Assembly (NCBI GenBank): GCA_963575745.1
Contig: CAUYUJ010018564.1
Span: 102,001-166,000, forward strand
DNA length: 64,000 nucleotides
Origin: Prorocentrum cordatum
Lineage: Eukaryota > Sar > Dinophyceae > Prorocentrales > Prorocentraceae
Reading direction: 5' to 3'
Part shown: positions 18,105 through 28,223 of the stretch, one piece after another
Layout of the letters: each line of letters starts with the position of its first letter
Numbering within the stretch: position 1 is the first letter of the stretch
The notes under the pieces: model-generated
Seen by the model: only the letters and a program-made list of their open reading frames with translations
What the model was told of the DNA's origin: nothing
The model's database searches: none
Made by a program: the position numbers and the translations under genes

Positions 18105-21100
18105 GTGATGCGACCAGCATCGACCCCAGAGCGCTATCCGGCGATGGGCGGCGGCACGCTCTCGCCAGATGCGCTCCCTCCACGGCCGAGTGGAGGACGA
18201 GGAGCTTCATGGACGCAGCGCTCCTCGACGAGTTGGGTGACAGCGCCAGCGTGGACGAGCCGCGACCTGGAGGGCATAGCCAGTTGGGGCGGCAGCCCGT
18301 CGCGGTGGAGGAGATACAAGAAGGACGTGGCGCTGTGGATTGAAGGTATCAACCTGGACGTGAGCTGGAGCTGGGCGGCACGGATGGTGCGTTGCCTGAC
18401 AGGCCCCGCCAAGACGCTCGGCGAGTCCATCCCGATGGTGGAGCTGCGGCCCAAGCAGTGGACGTGGATCCCCGAGGAGGCTAGCACCGAGGCGGCCGCT
18501 GACGCGGCCGAGAGCGGGGATCACGACGAAGAAGAAGAGCGAGGCCACTGGCAGGAGCCCGGCCCGATGGCGGGCATCAATCGCTTGATGGAGGTGCTGG
18601 CGACGATGGGAGTTGACGAGCCGACGCGCAGGGGCCAGGTGATGAACTACTTCTACAAGCAGTTGCATAGGAGGGCCGGCGAGGATCTGAACTCGTGGAT
18701 GATCAGGTTCGGGGAGGCTCGCAGCCAGTTGGATGAGGAAGACGTGGCCCTACCGGCGAGAACGGCGGGCTGGTGGCTGATCGAGAAGACCGGGCTGAGC
18801 GAGACGCAGAAGAGCATGCTGATGACCTCGACCGGCGGAAGCATGGAGATTCGCGAGGTGGTCCCAGCCATGATGCGGGTGTTTCCCAACCTGCACGTCA
18901 CGGAGCGAAGGCCCATCGCGTTCGACCGCAGCAGGAGACCGATCACCTTCAACCGCCCAGGGACGCAGCTCTTGAAGAAGAAGGTGATTCGGAAGTTCCG
19001 AGAGGCGCACGTGACGGAGGACCTTGATGGGGTCAGCCAGTTAGACGAGGGCGAACTCGAGGCGCTGAATGCGGAGCTTGGGAGCTTCGACGGAGACGCC
19101 GACGACGAGACGGTCGACGAGGCCCTGGCGACGGAGCAGGACCACGACATAGAGGGCATCCTCGCCGCTGAGCTGGAGGCGCTCTCGACGGTGCTCGAGG
19201 AGGCGGAGAACGACCCGGAGCTGGCCCAGGAGCTCGGGAACTTAGAGAGCGGCGCTGAGTCAATGATGGAGGGCCTCATCACGGTGCGCGAGAGCAAGAA
19301 GCGCGTGAAGGAGCTTCGAAAGGACCGCAAGTTTGGCGGCAAGGGCGGTGGCAGAGGTTCAGGCTCAAGCTCGAGCAGCGGCAAGAAGTTCACGTCGAAC
19401 TTCGGCAAGAGCAGTCCCGACAAGAAGAACTCGGACTGCCACACCTGCGGCGAGAAGGGGCACTGGGCTGGTGATGCTTGCTGCCCAAAGCTCAAGGAGT
19501 GGAAGGCTGAGCAGGCCAAGAAGAAGCTGCAGCAGCGGTTCAAGCCGAAGGACGCGATGGTGGTGGACCTGCTGCAGACGCCGGAGATTCGGTTGGACGC
19601 ACAGATGATAGAGATTCAGAAGGACGTGTTCGAGGTGCTGATGACCAGCAATTGCGAGCACGAGCAGGGTGAGACGCCTGTGTTCTGGGTGACGGCAAAA
19701 GAGACGGACGACAAGCGCAGTCACCTGGACTACCCGCCCTTCTGCCCGGACTGCGTCTACGAAGGAGACGACCGCGATGTCCGGCGCTCGATGCGCGGGC
19801 GGGGCTACACGGAGATTTACGAGGGCGCCGGCCAGCAGGCAGCAGAGGACGATGTCTTGGCGAGCACGACTCGTTCGTATGAAGTCCTGATGGCGACGCA
19901 AGTCCTTGGCATGGGGAGTGGTGCCCCCTCTTCTTCCGTTGGCGGAGGGCCTGCAGATGGGCCAGTTCCTGGGATGGGGAGTGATGCCCCCTCTTCTTCC
20001 GTCGACCATAGCGCAGGGTCGGCGGATGGCCCAGGTCTTGGTGCTGGGCTGCGCCTCCATTCTTCTGCAGGCCCAATGCCCTCGGATGGGTCAAGGGACG
20101 AGCGAGCCATTCAGGAGGTGTTGCTCTCGTCAGCGTCCATCGGGGGTCAAGGAGACGACGGCGCGCTCGACTCAGCCTGCAACAGCACGGCGTCGGGCGA
20201 CTCGTATGCCAACAGACTCGAGGATCGGCGCAGGGAGCTGGGCATCGAGAACTACATCAAGAAGGAGCCGCAGCTCGCGATCTTCCGCTTCGGGAACGGC
20301 CAGAAGCAGATCTCCAAGGAACGCTGGGCGGTGCCGGTGTCGGTCTTCGGCGTGGACGCATACCTGACCTTCTCGGTCATTGAGAACTCGGCGCTGCAGT
20401 TGCTCATCGGGAAGGACGCTCTACGTGGCATGGGCGCCGATATCAACTTCGCGGAGGATTCGTTCAAGTCGGACCGGTTCGGCATCACGCCGAAGCAGCT
20501 GAACGAGACCGACGGTGGGCACTACTCGATGCCGATCTTCCCGCGTGGAAGCTGGAAGCCGACCTCGGGGATCCCGACGGCGGAGGCGGTCTTCCGCGTC
20601 AAGTCCAAGGTGCGAGAAGCGCTGATGACGGTGAAGTCTGAGTTGGCTGCCCGTGAGGCAGACCGACGGGCCGCCGAAGTTGGGGACGTGGTACCTGTGC
20701 CCGAAGATGAGGACGACTGGAACATGCCCAACGGAGAGGTCGATGTCTCCGGCCTTGAGATGTGGGAACGTCAGGACTACAACGCGAGGGCGCTCAAGTC
20801 CTCGAACCGCGACGGGCCGAACTGGAAGTTGGTGAGGGCCCGAGAGACGTTCTGCATGGATACGGGCGATATCATTGAGGACCTGCGGTGGATCGAGGGG
20901 CTATCTAACGAGGAGATGTTCGAACAGCTCGACCCGCCGAGGAACACGATCACTCGGTTCTATTGGGAGCCGGAACCTGAGAGGCCAAGGCCGACCGCGT
21001 CCGAAGGCCGGCCGCTACTCTGTGATCGAGATCAGCTCCTACGAGTCCCCCGGGACGTGCTGGGGGACATGGCGACGGTGCTGGAGATTCCGCGGGCGGA

Positions 21101-23102
21101 GCATTTGAGCGTCATGGTGCTGATCGACCGACTGATGGAGTACGGCGCGACGCAGAGGAGGAGGACCCCTCAGGAGGAAGGCGAGGCGCTCGTGAGCGTG
21201 GGTGTGTCGCCTGGAGCCTCAGGCTCCGCCGGGCCAGCGGGTAGCTCGGCCCCTGGGACACCGAGCTCGGCGCTATCTCATGGGGCCAGGAGGCGTATGC
21301 GGGTGCTTCCTTCTCTAGGAATCAAGAACAAGGCCGAGCTGGTGGACTACGTGCGCCAGCACGAGGTACCGACGGACGGCAACCCGGAGCTGATGACGAT
21401 GCCTGCGCTGAAGGACGCGGCCTACGCGCACGACGAGGTGCTGTTCGTGCGGGCTCGCATGGGTCCGAGAGGCCCAGCGGTTGGCAGTGCGGGGGTTCGC
21501 CCGCCGCCTTTCGACCCTCGAGCTCGACCCGCTGCTCGGGGACCTTCGGCATTATCGAGGTGGCTGTTCGGCGCGGCGATGCTAGGCATGTGTACGCCGG
21601 TAAAAGTTACGAAGGAGGTGAACTTCACGGATCGGGTTGACCTGAACCCGAAGGTGGAGAAGATGAAGCACGGCATCAGGACCCTGGTCAAGGACCAGTT
21701 GTACTCCCTGCAGCGCGACCTTGGGACGGTGGACGTCAAGCTAGACGCCTACTTGAAGGAGTTTGGGCCCTCTTTCGGTTCATGGGAGGCCGAGTGCGAG
21801 GCGGCCATCAGCGAGAGGACCAAGGCGCAGCCGTGGATTACCGAGGTGTTCACGACCAAGGAGGCGGTGCGCAAGGAGGCGGCCAGGATGGGATTCCCGA
21901 CGATGCGGAGTTACTCGCTGGAGTTCGGCGATGACCTTAGGTCGCCAAAGAAGCGTCGCGAAGTGCTGCAGGACATCAAGACAAGGAAGCCTAAGATGGT
22001 GCTCATGGCCTTTCCTTGTGGACCTTGGAGCAACTTGACGTATTTCCAGAAGGATCAGGCCAAGGTTCGAGAGCGGCAAGATCGAGACCGACCATTTCTG
22101 AGATTTGTGAAGGAGGTGACGAAGGTCGTGGAGACCTACGGTGGAGCCTGGATGATTGAGAATCCGAGGTGGTCTCGAGTCTGGAGTGAGCCAGAACTCC
22201 AGGGGCTCATTCGGAACGGCTACGCTGCAGAGGTGGACCAGTGCATGCACGGCCTCACCTCGGAGCGCGGGGTAGCACATCGGAAGCCCACGAGGTTCTT
22301 AGCGTCACACCAGGAGCTGCTCGGGGATCTCAATCGGCAGTCCGACAAGTCGCACGCCCACCACCTTGTCATGGGCGGCCCGAGCGTGACGGCGCGGACG
22401 GGCCACTATACTTCGGAGTTGGCGAGGAGCATCGTGAAGGGTATGCTGAAGCTGTTTGGCACGAATGAGGTGCTCGCGGCTGAGGAGGGCTCCGAGGGGG
22501 ACCCAGAGGAGGTGGACGACCGGGGATTTGTGGACTTCCCGGCCACGGAGGAGCCCCAGGAGGATATGATGACGCTGAAGGCGACGAAGGTCTCGAAGGA
22601 GGTGCAGAACGCGGCGCTCAGGATTCACAAGAACCTTCGACATTCCTCGAGGGATCAGCTCGTGAGGGCGTTCCGTGCCCGTGGGGCAAGCGACGAGGCC
22701 GTCGCTGCCGCGATGCAGCTGAGGTGCCCGGTGTGCCATGAGATGAACAGACCAGCGGTCGGACACACCAGGTTCCCCGCACGGCTGAAGAAGGTGAAAG
22801 AGTTCGGCGATCAGATTGCGATCGACCTGTTTACGGTGCATGCGAACTCGGGCGTGGCGCTGGAGATGCTCAACATTGTGGATATCAAGACAGGCTTCCA
22901 GGTGGTCGCGCCCATTAAGAGTAAGCATCCCGGCATTGTGGCCCAGGCGGTGGAGCTGGTCTGGTTCAGCTGGGCTGGGGTACCTCACTCGCTGGTGTGC
23001 GACAACGGCGGCGAGTTCGGAGGTATTCCGCTTGCTGGAGGGCTGCGGGGTGCAAGTGTGGTTCACGGCGGTGGAGGCGCCGTGGCAGAACGGCATGTGT
23101 GA
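18105..23102 (+). CDS. Copia polyprotein part 1: gag, protease, methyltransferase-like domain, integrase N-terminal half
   Basis: A 1665-codon ORF. It opens with GTG at 18105 then ATG at 18108; the true start is unclear because a different upstream frame (18047-18343) is also open. Gag core about 65-300; zinc knuckle CHTCGEKGHW...C at 445-459 (CX2CX4HX5C, one residue longer than usual in the last gap). Retropepsin-like site LDSACNSTASG at 688-698 with DSA in place of DTG/DSG, and LLIGKDALRGMGADI as the second half. Region about 1245-1440 looks like a C5-methyltransferase fold (PCGPWS 1304-1309, IENPRW 1351-1356). Integrase HHCC at H1508, H1513, C1541, C1544; catalytic D1574 and D1633. After EFG at about 23019 the correct frame shifts, so the last 28 codons are out of frame. 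Confidence 0.9.
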   Translation: MMRPASTPERYPAMGGGTLSPDALPPRPSGGRGASWTQRSSTSWVTAPAWTSRDLEGIASWGGSPSRWRRYKKDVALWIEGINLDVSWSWAARMVRCLTGPAKTLGESIPMVELRPKQWTWIPEEASTEAAADAAESGDHDEEEERGHWQEPGPMAGINRLMEVLATMGVDEPTRRGQVMNYFYKQLHRRAGEDLNSWMIRFGEARSQLDEEDVALPARTAGWWLIEKTGLSETQKSMLMTSTGGSMEIREVVPAMMRVFPNLHVTERRPIAFDRSRRPITFNRPGTQLLKKKVIRKFREAHVTEDLDGVSQLDEGELEALNAELGSFDGDADDETVDEALATEQDHDIEGILAAELEALSTVLEEAENDPELAQELGNLESGAESMMEGLITVRESKKRVKELRKDRKFGGKGGGRGSGSSSSSGKKFTSNFGKSSPDKKNSDCHTCGEKGHWAGDACCPKLKEWKAEQAKKKLQQRFKPKDAMVVDLLQTPEIRLDAQMIEIQKDVFEVLMTSNCEHEQGETPVFWVTAKETDDKRSHLDYPPFCPDCVYEGDDRDVRRSMRGRGYTEIYEGAGQQAAEDDVLASTTRSYEVLMATQVLGMGSGAPSSSVGGGPADGPVPGMGSDAPSSSVDHSAGSADGPGLGAGLRLHSSAGPMPSDGSRDERAIQEVLLSSASIGGQGDDGALDSACNSTASGDSYANRLEDRRRELGIENYIKKEPQLAIFRFGNGQKQISKERWAVPVSVFGVDAYLTFSVIENSALQLLIGKDALRGMGADINFAEDSFKSDRFGITPKQLNETDGGHYSMPIFPRGSWKPTSGIPTAEAVFRVKSKVREALMTVKSELAAREADRRAAEVGDVVPVPEDEDDWNMPNGEVDVSGLEMWERQDYNARALKSSNRDGPNWKLVRARETFCMDTGDIIEDLRWIEGLSNEEMFEQLDPPRNTITRFYWEPEPERPRPTASEGRPLLCDRDQLLRVPRDVLGDMATVLEIPRAEHLSVMVLIDRLMEYGATQRRRTPQEEGEALVSVGVSPGASGSAGPAGSSAPGTPSSALSHGARRRMRVLPSLGIKNKAELVDYVRQHEVPTDGNPELMTMPALKDAAYAHDEVLFVRARMGPRGPAVGSAGVRPPPFDPRARPAARGPSALSRWLFGAAMLGMCTPVKVTKEVNFTDRVDLNPKVEKMKHGIRTLVKDQLYSLQRDLGTVDVKLDAYLKEFGPSFGSWEAECEAAISERTKAQPWITEVFTTKEAVRKEAARMGFPTMRSYSLEFGDDLRSPKKRREVLQDIKTRKPKMVLMAFPCGPWSNLTYFQKDQAKVRERQDRDRPFLRFVKEVTKVVETYGGAWMIENPRWSRVWSEPELQGLIRNGYAAEVDQCMHGLTSERGVAHRKPTRFLASHQELLGDLNRQSDKSHAHHLVMGGPSVTARTGHYTSELARSIVKGMLKLFGTNEVLAAEEGSEGDPEEVDDRGFVDFPATEEPQEDMMTLKATKVSKEVQNAALRIHKNLRHSSRDQLVRAFRARGASDEAVAAAMQLRCPVCHEMNRPAVGHTRFPARLKKVKEFGDQIAIDLFTVHANSGVALEMLNIVDIKTGFQVVAPIKSKHPGIVAQAVELVWFSWAGVPHSLVCDNGGEFGGIPLAGGLRGASVVHGGGGAVAERHV
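21843..22440 (+). other. Methyltransferase-like domain inside the copia polyprotein
   Basis: Residues about 1247-1445 of the first ORF. EVFTTKEAVRKEAARMGF, then SLEFGDDL, could be the Rossmann start (motif I/II region). MAFPCGPWSNL matches motif IV of cytosine-C5 methyltransferases (Pro-Cys with the catalytic Cys, codon 22017). WMIENPRWSRVW matches motif VI (Glu-Asn, codon 22158), and HRKPTRFLAS sits where motif VIII would be. The canonical glycine-rich FxGxG is not evident, so activity is unproven. Its place between protease and integrase is not part of a standard copia polyprotein. DNA methyltransferases captured by retrotransposons have been reported in Symbiodinium (from memory); whether this is the same family needs a profile search. 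Confidence 0.6.
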
Positions 23103-26100
23103 ACGTGCTGGAGGCGAATGGAAGGTGCTCTGGAAGGCCAGTACCACGGAGAAGGATATCGAGACCGAGCTGGAGGTGACTGCTGCCGCAGTGATGATCA
23201 CCTGGGCCAAGAACCAGCGGATCAACGAGTCCGGGTTCTCGCCAGCGCAGCTCGCGCTAGGACGGTCCCAGACCTTGCCGTGGGGACTACTCAGCGAGCG
23301 CGGTCGTTCACAGCTCGCGGCGCACGAGGCGGTGGACAACGACCCGTACATGACGAAGCGGCTGCAGGTCTACAGCGCGGCGAAGGTGGCCCTGGAGAAG
23401 CTGGATGCCAGCAAGCGACTACGACGCGCTCTAGTTGCTCGCAGCCGCCAGATGCCTCCCAGCACGAATGTGAAGCTCGGCGATGTGGTCTACTTCTACC
23501 GCGAGGGCAAGCGGAAGAACCGGCGGAAGAGGGGCCCGTCCTTGATCTTCAAGGCCTGGCATGGTCCGGCGGTCGTGATCGGTGTGGAGCCGGCAGCCAT
23601 CTACGTCTCGTACGAGGGGTTGTCGACCAAGTGTGATCTTGCGGCAGTTCGCCGCGCATCGCCAGATGAGGCGCTGGGGATCAGTGCCAGAGAGCAGCTG
23701 GACATCATGGAGAAGGCTCTCCTCGACATGAAGACTGAGGGGGAGCTCGACATGGAGGATGCGACCAAGGGGTATGAGGACACGGACGAGGTCGGCCCGA
23801 TCGACGAAGGTGAAGCGCCGGAGGATGAAGCTCGACCTTCTCAAGCTGACGAGGACGTCGAGGGGCAGGCCGAGCAGGATCAGCAGGAGTCGACGGCAGA
23901 GATCCCACCATCAGCCGTCGTGGCTGCGATGGCAGGTACTTCGGCCAGTGGTGAGCTCGATCCCATTTCGAGCGCTGAGTTCTCGCGGAAGACGAGTTCT
24001 CGGGAGAGCGGGAAGACGGACTTCCTGCAGGACGTGGCGCAGCGGCTGCGGGACCAGGGGGAGGACCCGATCCGGTCAAAGACGCTGCGCGTTGCGAAGA
24101 CCATCCAGAAGCAAGTTGGAGAAGTACGTGAGCGCGCGAGGGCTTCGACCGCTACGGTACCGGTGGCGAACGTCGTTCCAGACGGGCAGTTCGGGCCCTA
24201 CGGCAACTTCGCGCCAAAGACGCCGCGCGCCGAGGACGACGAGGACGAGGATCAAGGACGTGAAGGTGATGCTTCGAGCCTTGGCACGCCTGCGGTGGAG
24301 ACGGTGTCTGTGGAGCCTGAGGTCCAGCCTCATGGCAGGAATCGTGATGTGGTGGAAGCTGAGCTGCCTGAGGTACCATCTCGTGGAGGACGTGAAGGGC
24401 CACCGGAACCCAAGCACCCCGACGAGGCGCTGTGGGTCAAGGGTGTGAAGAAACGAGCTACAGCATGGCTCCAGGGTGCTCCTGAAGCAGATCGACGGCG
24501 CTTTCTGGATCACCTGGAGACGGTACCTGCGGTTGATCCACAGTTGGAGGCGATGCTCGTTCAGGGCCAAGCCCGGAAGGAGAAGGTCTGGAGTCGGATG
24601 GACCCACCTACGAAGGCGAATTACGAAGAGGCAGCGGCGTCGCAGTGGACCAAGTGGATTGACACGGAGTCCGTGGAGGTGCTGCTGGAGAAGGAGTCCG
24701 CTGAACTCGAGGAGCAGATGAAGCGCGAAGGCAAGGGCGACTACACCATGAGTACGCGGTGGGTGCTGACTGACAAGAACGATCCGCTGAGGACGGAGGC
24801 GAATGACCTACCGTTGAAGGCGAACGCGAGGCCGGTGGTCAACAGTGGCGACCCGGGGCGTTCGGACGAGAAGGCCAACGTGAGAGTGGACGCGCCCTGC
24901 GCGACCACCCAGTCGGAGATGATTTTGACGCAGGTAGCTGCGTCTCACCCGGAGTGGAAGTTTGGATCGAAGGACGTGAGTGGCGCGTTTCTCAAGGGCG
25001 AGGTGGACGAGCGCGGCTTGGTGATTCGCGCTCCGATGCATGGTCCCTCGCTCGCAGATTTTCCTCGAGGCCGACTGGCGCGAGTTCGGAAGGGCGTGTT
25101 CGGACTGCCTACGGCGCCGAGGCTGTGGTACCTGAAGGTGGTCTCTGCAGCCCGCAAGTTGGGACTCGAACCTTCTCGCTCGGACCCCGCATTCTTGGTG
25201 CTCCACAACCCGAAAGGGAAGAAGCGTGGGCCGGACACGATGTGGGGCTGTGTCTGCGTGCATGTGGACGACTTCCTCTGGACGGGGAACGAGAAGATGG
25301 CGACTGTGATGGACGCGCTGGGCAAGGAGTTCGGCTTCGGCAGTGAAGAGTACGATAACTTTGTGTTCTGCGGCAGGCGGTTTCAACGACAGCCTGGAGG
25401 AGCTATCACTATTGACATGATGGAATATGCAGCTGGGCTGGAACCTGTGATTGTACCCCGGGGACGACGCACAGTGGCGCACCAGCCCATGAACGCCATG
25501 GAATGGAAGCAGTATCAGCAGGTGGTCGACAAGATCAACTGGCTGGTGACCAAGCTGCGCGTGGACTACCCGCACGACCTGGCGGTGCTGCAGCGCGAGA
25601 AGGGACGCAAGAAGGGCCCGAGGATCGCGGCGCTGATCAAGGCGAACCAGTTGCTGAGGGAGTTGAAGCGCAGCTCGACGTTCAAGATCACGATGCGACC
25701 GATCGACCTTCGGAGATTCGGCCTGGTGGTGGTATCAGACAGCTCACTGGGCAATTTGATGAGCGACGGGACGGCGTTGCAGTCAGATCCGGCGACCGAG
25801 AAGATTGGTACTCAGGCCGGTTTCCTCATCCTGTTCGCGGATCGCGCGCTCGTGGACGGCGGCGCGGGCCGGTTCTCGTTGTTGGAGGGCGAGAGCCACA
25901 AGCTGAAGCGCGCGGCGAGGAGTTCCTACGCTGCGGAGGTGATCTCCGTGGGAGACGCCGTGGACGTCGCCCAAGGGATGCGCGACCAGATCGCGGAGAT
26001 GTTGTACGGCCCCGTGGCAAGGGGCGCAGGCATGAAGCTGTCGGGCTGGCAGATACCAATGACGATTGTGACGGATTCGAAGGACGGCCACGACAGGCTC

Positions 26101-26415
26101 AACTCAGACGCCGGAGTGGGCAGCTCGGCGCAGAAGTCGGTAAACCTAGAGTTGGCCAGCATCAGGGAGATTCTAGATAGGCCGCAGACGATGGTTCGTT
26201 GGACGGACGGGACTAACATGTTGAGCGATGCTCTGACAAAGGACATGCCGGCGGACCATCTTCGAGAGACGTCAGAGCGCGGCACGTGGAGCATCGAGTT
26301 TAGAGAGGAAATGGTGAAGACGGCCCGGCGTGTCGCTCGAGAACGCTGGGAATCCAGAGTGAGGGAGTTGGCCATGGCAGGTTTACACCCGGAGTCCTTG
26401 AGCCATAGTGGATGA
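23013..26415 (+). CDS. Copia polyprotein part 2: integrase C-terminal half, reverse transcriptase, RNase H
   Basis: Frame 1. The frame is open from 22816, but residues before about 23020 are a shadow of the first ORF; homology starts at EVFRLLEGCGVQVWF. Integrase Glu is in NGMCERAGGEW (codon 23101). An acidic linker follows (about 23700-24450). Copia RT: RWVLTDK, palm Asp in DVSGAFLKGEV (24973), GVFGLPTAPRLWYLK, and catalytic HVDD (25261-25272; usually YVDD). RNase H: Asp in SDSSLG (25738), Glu in SYAAEVIS (25936), Asp in TDSKDGHDRL (26074), and TDGTNMLSDALTK at the end. Stop at 26413-26415. Apart from the frameshift at about 23019 no inactivating change is seen. Confidence 0.9.
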
Positions 26416-26786
26416 TCTGGACCTCTCCTTTCCTCCTCCAATTGTCTAAGCTCGTGTCGTGCCGAGGCTAGTGCAAGTTTGTACGCTCGAGTGCGGTGTG
26501 GTGCTAATTATCTACTCTCTCCTCCTTTTCCTCGGAATATGTACATCCGATTGGACCGGCTGGTCCGGTTGCGTATGGTGAGAGTAAACGACAGGATTTC
26601 TGGACAGAGTTTTCTGTGTTTTGATTTCATGAGCCCGGTAGCGTTGGTTCTGGGCTCGCTCCATATTGTAATTTCACCGCCATGGGTCGCGACCATGGCG
26701 CCTTTGTCTTGGATGACTGAATGGATGGTTTGCCTATCAGAGGTCGGCCATCGAACTGGGCACAGATCCACAAATATTAGAATCCG
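26416..26786 (+). other. 3' untranslated region of the copia element
   Basis: About 370 bp between the pol stop and the 3' LTR. No ORF of note. A clear polypurine tract just before the LTR is not seen (the last bases are ACAAATATTAGAATCCG). Confidence 0.7.
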
Positions 26787-27045
26787 TGAGGAAAAACGAG
26801 CCCTTCGGATTGGATCTGTCCCCTGCTCTCGGCTTTAAGCCCGTTATATACCCTTTTCCCCCGCCCTTTCTCCCTTTTATCTCTCTCCCATTGCTGCCGG
26901 CTCGGTTCGAGCCGGCTTGAGGCGATTTGGTTCCTGGTAGCAGGACTGGAAAAGGGGCCGCATCTTCTCCTCGAGCCCTGCGGGCTCCGCCGCCGACCCC
27001 CGCTGCGGGATCGGGAGGTCAGAGGAGGCCCAACCCGGTTCCGCA
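26787..27045 (+). repeat. 3' LTR of the copia element
   Basis: 259 bp, TGAGGAAAAACGAGC to CAACCCGGTTCCGCA. Differs from the 5' LTR by four C/T substitutions and no indels. Confidence 0.95.
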
Positions 27046-27050
27046 AGACA
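27046..27050. repeat. Target-site duplication AGACA, right copy
   Basis: Matches 17712-17716. Removing the element and one copy joins the flanking LINE RNase H in frame (ENGLS to ALKVRGHAT). Confidence 0.9.
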
Positions 27051-28223
27051 GACCATTTTCAAAAACATGCCAAACCTTGGGCCAGAGGTGCGCCCGAGGA
27101 TTCTGGGACGAGCAGCTGCCGGCCCTGTCCCAAACACAATCGAGGGTCCCCTGGCAATCCGTAAAAAAACGTGTTGTCGGGAAACGGTTCAACAAGTCCT
27201 GACGCCATTTTGTAGGCGTAGTCTTCGCCATCTCTAGCCTGCTGCCACGGGGCATTTTCACAGGGCACAGGCCGCCCATAGGCAGCAGAAATCAAATCTC
27301 CAAGTTCGTTAGTCTGGACCGGGCTCCAACCAGCCCTGCGGATTTCAGCACACTGAGGGTTAATCGCCGAACCGTCCGTAAAAATTCGACCACTCAGCCT
27401 ACCAGAGGCTGGCCTGTTGAACCACAACACATTACAGGCAGCTTTCCCAACAGCAGCCTCCCTCACCGAGGGCAGGACAAGCGGTTGTGGACCGAAGCGA
27501 AGCCATGGCCCGCAGGGGGAGCGAGCGCACGACGTTGGTGCAGCGTGCACTGCCCCCTCCGTGGTGGGCGGCCCCTGGGCAGAGGGCAGGATCCTGGCAC
27601 CTGAGGGTGAGCCGGACCGTGGAGCTCGCGGACCTTGGCCGGACGAAGAGTTGAGGTGTGGCCCCACGTGGTTGTAAAGCGTGCCCGTCGCGCGGATCAA
27701 GAGCGCGAGCTCCCGATTGCCAGTGTCCCCCATGGCCAGCACACGGGCGCCCTCCGCAGGCGGGGCCGACCCCAGAGATGTCTCCACGTACGTCCCTGTG
27801 CAGCCCGTCCACTCCGAGGAGCCATTCCTTGTCCGGACCCGTTCGGGGGACCAGAGGAAGATGCACCGCGCAAACGAACCACGACTGGCCATGCGCATGG
27901 AGCGAACGCAGCCACAGCCGGCGGTTGGAGCCCACAAGTTCAGGCTTACCTGCCGAGGACCACCGCACCTTGTCCCAAATGACCGCGACGCTGGCGCGAG
28001 ACGGCCCGCCCCGCGCTTCGATGCTTACACCGGCATGCCCAGGTACAGCAACCAGTGCGGCGCGCACTTGGCAGCCCCGGCACGACGAGGTCGAGCCGGC
28101 GGGAAGCTTCCGAGGTGCCCGCCTTGCGATCCGCGAAGACGCCCCGGCGCACTCTGGAGACACCTGTGGAGAGGCAGCCCACTGCACACGGAGAGCCTGC
28201 TCCCATCCTCACACCCGAGGGCA
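27046..28223 (-). mobile_element. LINE C, 5' part (endonuclease-like and start of RNase H)
   Basis: Minus strand. Near 28050-27750: ASVAVIWDKVRW, GKPELVGSNRRLWL, FVCAVHLPLVPRT and LLGVDGLHRDV, a pattern fitting an AP-endonuclease-like (EEP) domain. Then RIFTDGSAINPQC (RNase H Asp) and ARDGEDYAYKMA (Glu) at about 27370-27200. A frame change leads to FFTDCQGTLDCVWDRA (third acidic block) and RAHLWPKVWHVFENGLS, ending exactly at the copia insertion. No RT palm lies between endonuclease and RNase H, so the element has a large internal deletion as well as frameshifts. Confidence 0.75.

Larger units (their letters stand above)
17717..27045 (+). mobile_element. Nearly complete Ty1/copia-type LTR retrotransposon, 9,329 bp
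   Basis: Bounded by two 259-bp LTRs (TG...CA) and flanked by AGACA duplications. Inside: primer-binding site, gag with a zinc knuckle, aspartic protease, methyltransferase-like domain, integrase, copia RT (RVT_2 type) and RNase H, in the copia order PR-IN-RT-RH. LTRs differ at 4 of 259 positions, all C/T, so the insertion is fairly recent. One +1 frameshift near 23019 in the integrase core divides the polyprotein into two ORFs; otherwise the coding region is intact. It is inserted in the RNase H of an opposite-strand LINE. Confidence 0.95.

Noticed and set aside
22816-23010. First 65 codons of the second copia ORF as a true protein start
   Set aside because: They overlap the integrase in the first ORF, which matches homologous motifs; the frame 1 residues are a shadow.
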